This document shows, one piece after another, positions 13,187 to 14,869 of a DNA stretch of 14,869 bases (position 1 is its first letter; every line of letters starts with the position of its first letter). Source of the DNA: CAXBYZ01 sp043826085. GTDB lineage: Bacteria > Patescibacteriota > Microgenomatia > UBA1400 > CG1-02-47-37. Location of the stretch: contig JBDRQW010000070.1 in assembly GCA_043826085.1 (NCBI GenBank), positions 1-14,869 of the forward strand, in the 5' to 3' direction. A program made the position numbers and the translations under genes. Below the pieces are notes generated by a model. That model had not been told where the DNA came from, searched no databases, and saw only the letters and a program-made list of their open reading frames with translations.

Positions 13187-13316
13187 TACAACTACTGTTT
13201 ATGCAAAGTAATTATAGTGAAATAATAACATGTTGTTAAAAAAACTTCAAAAATTATTCGCATACAAGACCTACAGGGATGATCCTTGTAGGTGAGCCTG
13301 CGAAGACTGTCTTTCG
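13187..13316. repeat. 130-bp direct repeat, copy B (left flank of the S51 peptidase)
   Basis: It aligns with 14310-14438 in direct orientation with about a dozen differences over 130 positions (near 91 % identity). It carries an AT-rich stem-poor half (TACAACTACT...ATTATTCGCATACAAG), a perfect hairpin (arm ACCTACAGGGA 13269-13279, loop TGA, arm TCCTTGTAGGT with one G-T pair) and the left arm of a second hairpin (13297-13306). The second hairpin is cut off: its right arm is replaced by sequence leading into the ATCACACCT palindrome. The stretch 13121-13186 before it holds no gene; it contains GGAGAAGCTT, also seen at the end of copy C. Confidence 0.88.
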
Positions 13317-13320
13317 CTCC

Positions 13321-13356
13321 TCACACCTCTAAGGTGTGATTACTAAGGTGTGATTA
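13321..13356. repeat. Palindrome (ATCACACCT family) with tandem half-copy
   Basis: TCACACCT-CTA-AGGTGTGA (13321-13339) is the same element as at 6743 and 12694 minus its first base. Its right half, CTAAGGTGTGATTA, is then duplicated at 13343-13356. It fuses directly to the truncated end of copy B. The following 13357-13439 has no recognised feature apart from AT-rich sequence and a G-rich patch at 13389-13402. Confidence 0.8.
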
Positions 13357-13439
13357 TTAAATTAAAAAATTCTTCTCAGTAAAAAATAGGGGTAAAGGGG
13401 TGAATTTTTTTAGTTCCCAGACTGGTACGTGTTAACTGT

Positions 13440-13461
13440 TTACATGTACTTTACATGTACT
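13440..13461. repeat. Tandem 11-bp repeat, two units
   Basis: TTACATGTACT occurs twice head to tail (13440-13450, 13451-13461), followed by a partial third unit TTAACAT. Each unit contains the palindrome GTACATGTAC when joined to its neighbour. An 11-bp period is close to one helical turn, so the sites would lie on one DNA face, as in iterons or cooperative operators. No replication gene is near. Confidence 0.6.
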
Positions 13462-13510
13462 TAACATATATAAAGTTTAAGACAGTATTCTTAATTCAGA
13501 GGAATTATGG

Positions 13511-13648
13511 TATTTGCATACAAGACCTTCAGGGTCGGACTTTGAAGGTTAGCCTGCAAGGACTGTCCTTGCAGGTGGATAAGCCAGCGAGAGTGCAACG
13601 AGGTCGAGCACCACCGAGTACGAAGTACCCGGGAAAGGGAGAAGCTTG
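13511..13648. repeat. Dispersed composite repeat, copy C (longest)
   Basis: It begins TTTGCATACAAG, as in copies B and D. First hairpin: arm ACCTTCAGGGT (13525-13535), loop CGG, arm ACTTTGAAGGT with two G-T pairs. Second hairpin: arm CCTGCAAGGA (13553-13562), loop CTG, arm TCCTTGCAGG (13566-13575), perfect. Then comes the conserved tail with GCCAGCGAGAGTGCAAC (as in copy A) and a further stretch with GTACGAAGTAC. It reaches the end of the S51 peptidase gene at 13650. The regular two-hairpin design could be a structured RNA or a MITE-like element. Confidence 0.82.
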
Positions 13649-13649
13649 C

Positions 13650-14273
13650 TTACATGTCTTTGGTGTTTAGCAATCTTTTTTTATTCCCCGATACAAAAAT
13701 CGCTTGATCGTTATTTAATGGCTGGAATTTAAATTGTTTATACTGCTTTAGAACACTTTGATACTTCACGTTATATTTACCATAATCGAAGTGAGGTAAA
13801 ACGACAAAGTCAACAAGACCAAAAGCAGTATAATCGTTTAATTCAGGCGCTTTTTGAGGATCATCAATGGTTTGGAGTGGCTCGATAGAAGGGCCAGCAA
13901 TCGCGGCACCCGCACTACCACCGGCATAAATTTTGCCTTTTCGAAGATGCTCTTTGATTATATTTTTCAATCCGCATTTATCTGCTTCCTGTAGTAAGTA
14001 GAAAACATTACCCCCAGATAGATAGATAATGTCAAAGTTTTTTAAGTCTTTGCGAAGCTGGCCCTCGCTCTTATGTTTTATATCTAGTTCTGTAAAGTCA
14101 TATTTTAATTCCAGCCATTTTTCTCGATCTGTTTCAACAAAACTTTTATCCTCATAAGGATCTGCAGCCGTTGGAATAAATACAATTTTTGTATCCATTG
14201 GTTTCTTACCTATTAACTTAGGAAGTCCATGAAGTACATTTTCAGTAATGGATGTAAGAAAAAACGATTTCAT
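13650..14273 (-). CDS. Peptidase S51 family protein (dipeptidase E-like)
   Basis: This 207-aa protein has the fold of the class I glutamine-amidotransferase-like peptidases. It begins MKSFFLTSI, has TKIVFIPTAADPYED, then IIYLSGGNVFYLLQE, the nucleophile elbow AGGSAGAAIAG with catalytic serine, and VDFVVLPHFDYG with the conserved histidine. Peptidase E from other bacteria cleaves Asp-X dipeptides and cyanophycinase cleaves cyanophycin dipeptides; the length of about 205 aa and the SGGN and LPHF motifs fit the Listeria-type peptidase E. The start ATG lies 10 nt after AGGA on the minus strand. It is bracketed by direct repeats B and D and its stop touches copy C. This suggests an accessory or mobilised gene. 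Cytoplasmic; no signal peptide. Confidence 0.88.
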   Translation of the reverse strand: MKSFFLTSITENVLHGLPKLIGKKPMDTKIVFIPTAADPYEDKSFVETDREKWLELKYDFTELDIKHKSEGQLRKDLKNFDIIYLSGGNVFYLLQEADKCGLKNIIKEHLRKGKIYAGGSAGAAIAGPSIEPLQTIDDPQKAPELNDYTAFGLVDFVVLPHFDYGKYNVKYQSVLKQYKQFKFQPLNNDQAIFVSGNKKRLLNTKDM

Positions 14274-14309
14274 ATGACTATTTTCCTTTCTTCATGTAAA
14301 CAAATTTCC

Positions 14310-14576
14310 TACAACTACTATTTATACGAAGTAATTATAGTGAAATAATAACATGTTGATAAAAAAACTGCAAAAATTATTCGCATACAAGGCCTACAGG
14401 AATGATCCTTGAAGGTGAGCCTGCGAAGACAGTCTTCGCAGGCAGGTTTAAGTTTTAGATTTTAGAAATATAGATGGTTGTACGATCCGAGCGAATCCGG
14501 CTGAGCAGGAGAGCGAGAATGCAATGTAACCGACTGACATCAAGAGCAGGAGCTTCTGAAGGAAGGAGGAGTTGAA
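14310..14576. repeat. 130-bp direct repeat, copy D, plus divergent tail
   Basis: 14310-14438 matches copy B (13187-13316). Its first hairpin (14393-14415) has two mismatches, but the second is perfect (arm CCTGCGAAGA from 14420, loop CAG, arm TCTTCGCAGG to 14442). The tail to about 14576 is divergent but keeps GAGCGAGAATGCAAT, a decayed version of the conserved tail of copies A and C, followed by a purine-rich stretch (14545-14576). No ORF of note is present in 14274-14582. Confidence 0.8.
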
Positions 14577-14582
14577 ATAAAA

Positions 14583-14828
14583 TTATAAACTAGATAAGAA
14601 TTGTCTAATTACATACCCAATATTTATACCTATTATTTCAAAAAGAAGAAGAATGCCTTTAAATTGACTATTTAAATATTCAAAATAATTTTCACATTTT
14701 TCAGGTATTTTTAAACCACCACAAGCAAAAGGGTGTTTTTTATAATCAAAAAATGCCCATAAGAAAAACAACATAGTTACTAACAATAATAAGCTTGTTT
14801 TTTTAGTTTTAAGAAAATTATTTTTCAT
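14583..14828 (-). CDS. Hypothetical small membrane protein, 81 aa
   Basis: The function is not recognised. The N-terminus is basic (MKNNFLKTKK) and followed by a hydrophobic helix TSLLLLVTMLFFLWAFFDY (about 11-29). A loop with two cysteines (CGG at 36-38 and Cys45 in PEKCENYF) follows, then a second hydrophobic helix ILLLFEIIGINIGYVI (about 59-74). This is a two-helix hairpin topology; by the positive-inside rule the ends would be cytoplasmic and the two-cysteine loop outside, where a disulfide is possible. No Shine-Dalgarno is visible upstream of the ATG. AT-rich composition and repeats on its downstream side fit an accessory gene. Coding status is likely but unproven; no family parallels known to me. 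Confidence 0.55.
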   Translation of the reverse strand: MKNNFLKTKKTSLLLLVTMLFFLWAFFDYKKHPFACGGLKIPEKCENYFEYLNSQFKGILLLFEIIGINIGYVIRQFLSSL

Positions 14829-14869
14829 TAAGTAAAAGATTAAATTTTATTTCAATTTCATCTAACGTT

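Noticed and set aside
13455..13670. Plus-strand 71-aa open frame over copy C
   Set aside because: It is translated repeat sequence and runs into the S51 peptidase gene on the other strand; no ribosome-binding site.
12740..14442. Integron attC-like array (palindromic elements between small genes)
   Set aside because: The conserved attC core ends (RYYYAAC and GTTRRRY) are not found at the element borders, hairpins have 3-nt loops rather than long imperfect stems, and no integrase is present.
12740..14442. CRISPR array
   Set aside because: Only four irregularly spaced, diverged copies with genes between them; no uniform spacers and no cas genes.

Overview
The window suggests a low-GC bacterium of the Patescibacteria (Candidate Phyla Radiation), perhaps Microgenomates-like. 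This rests on gene content and order (recA-recX-RNase Y-HU, a compact miaB-miaA operon, very short spacers), AT-rich codon use and short proteins. TGA ends several genes (RNase Y, the second permease, MiaB), so the code is standard, unlike Gracilibacteria/Absconditabacteria. The lineage is an inference; no rRNA is present to test it.

Layout. 1-71: tRNA-Pro(GGG) on the minus strand. 189-502: an orphan XRE/HigA-like regulator whose promoter spans a perfect 20-bp palindrome. 510-4097: DNA and RNA maintenance genes (recA, recX, RNase Y, HU). 4107-6735: a three-gene ABC exporter (two ABC-2 permeases and an ATPase). 6743-8824: miaB-miaA, which together make ms2i6A37 in tRNA. 8826-10802: an AI-2E-family permease and a membrane acyltransferase. 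10788-11123: RNase P RNA on the minus strand, overlapping the end of the acyltransferase gene. 11234-12694: a conserved-TM-helix (MscS-like) membrane protein and undecaprenyl-diphosphatase UppP. 12695-14869: a repeat-rich accessory region with an 88-aa unknown protein, an S51 peptidase and an 81-aa membrane protein, the last two on the minus strand.

Two patterns run through the window. First, several genes (XRE, HU, first ABC permease, AI-2E permease, the 88-aa ORF, possibly the ABC ATPase) have a good -10 box ending 6-10 nt before the ATG and no Shine-Dalgarno sequence, which predicts leaderless mRNAs. Others (recA, RNase Y, miaB, the MscS-like gene, uppP) have clear Shine-Dalgarno sequences, so both start modes seem to coexist. 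Second, the window is seeded with near-perfect palindromes having 7-11 bp arms and 3-nt loops. One family (core CTNCARGGA-NNN-TCCYTGNAG) lies inside miaA and at the end of recX in the same reading phase, encoding LQGxSL in both, and recurs as paired hairpins in long dispersed repeats at 12.7-14.5 kb. A second family (arm ATCACACCT, loop CTA) is present in identical form at gene borders.

Together the genes cover recombination, RNA turnover and tRNA maturation/modification, nucleoid structure, export, and lipid-carrier recycling: a housekeeping stretch followed by an accessory, repeat-driven stretch. The strongest candidates for undescribed biology are the protein-invading palindromes, the leaderless promoters, and the ~130-bp direct repeats that bracket the S51 peptidase.
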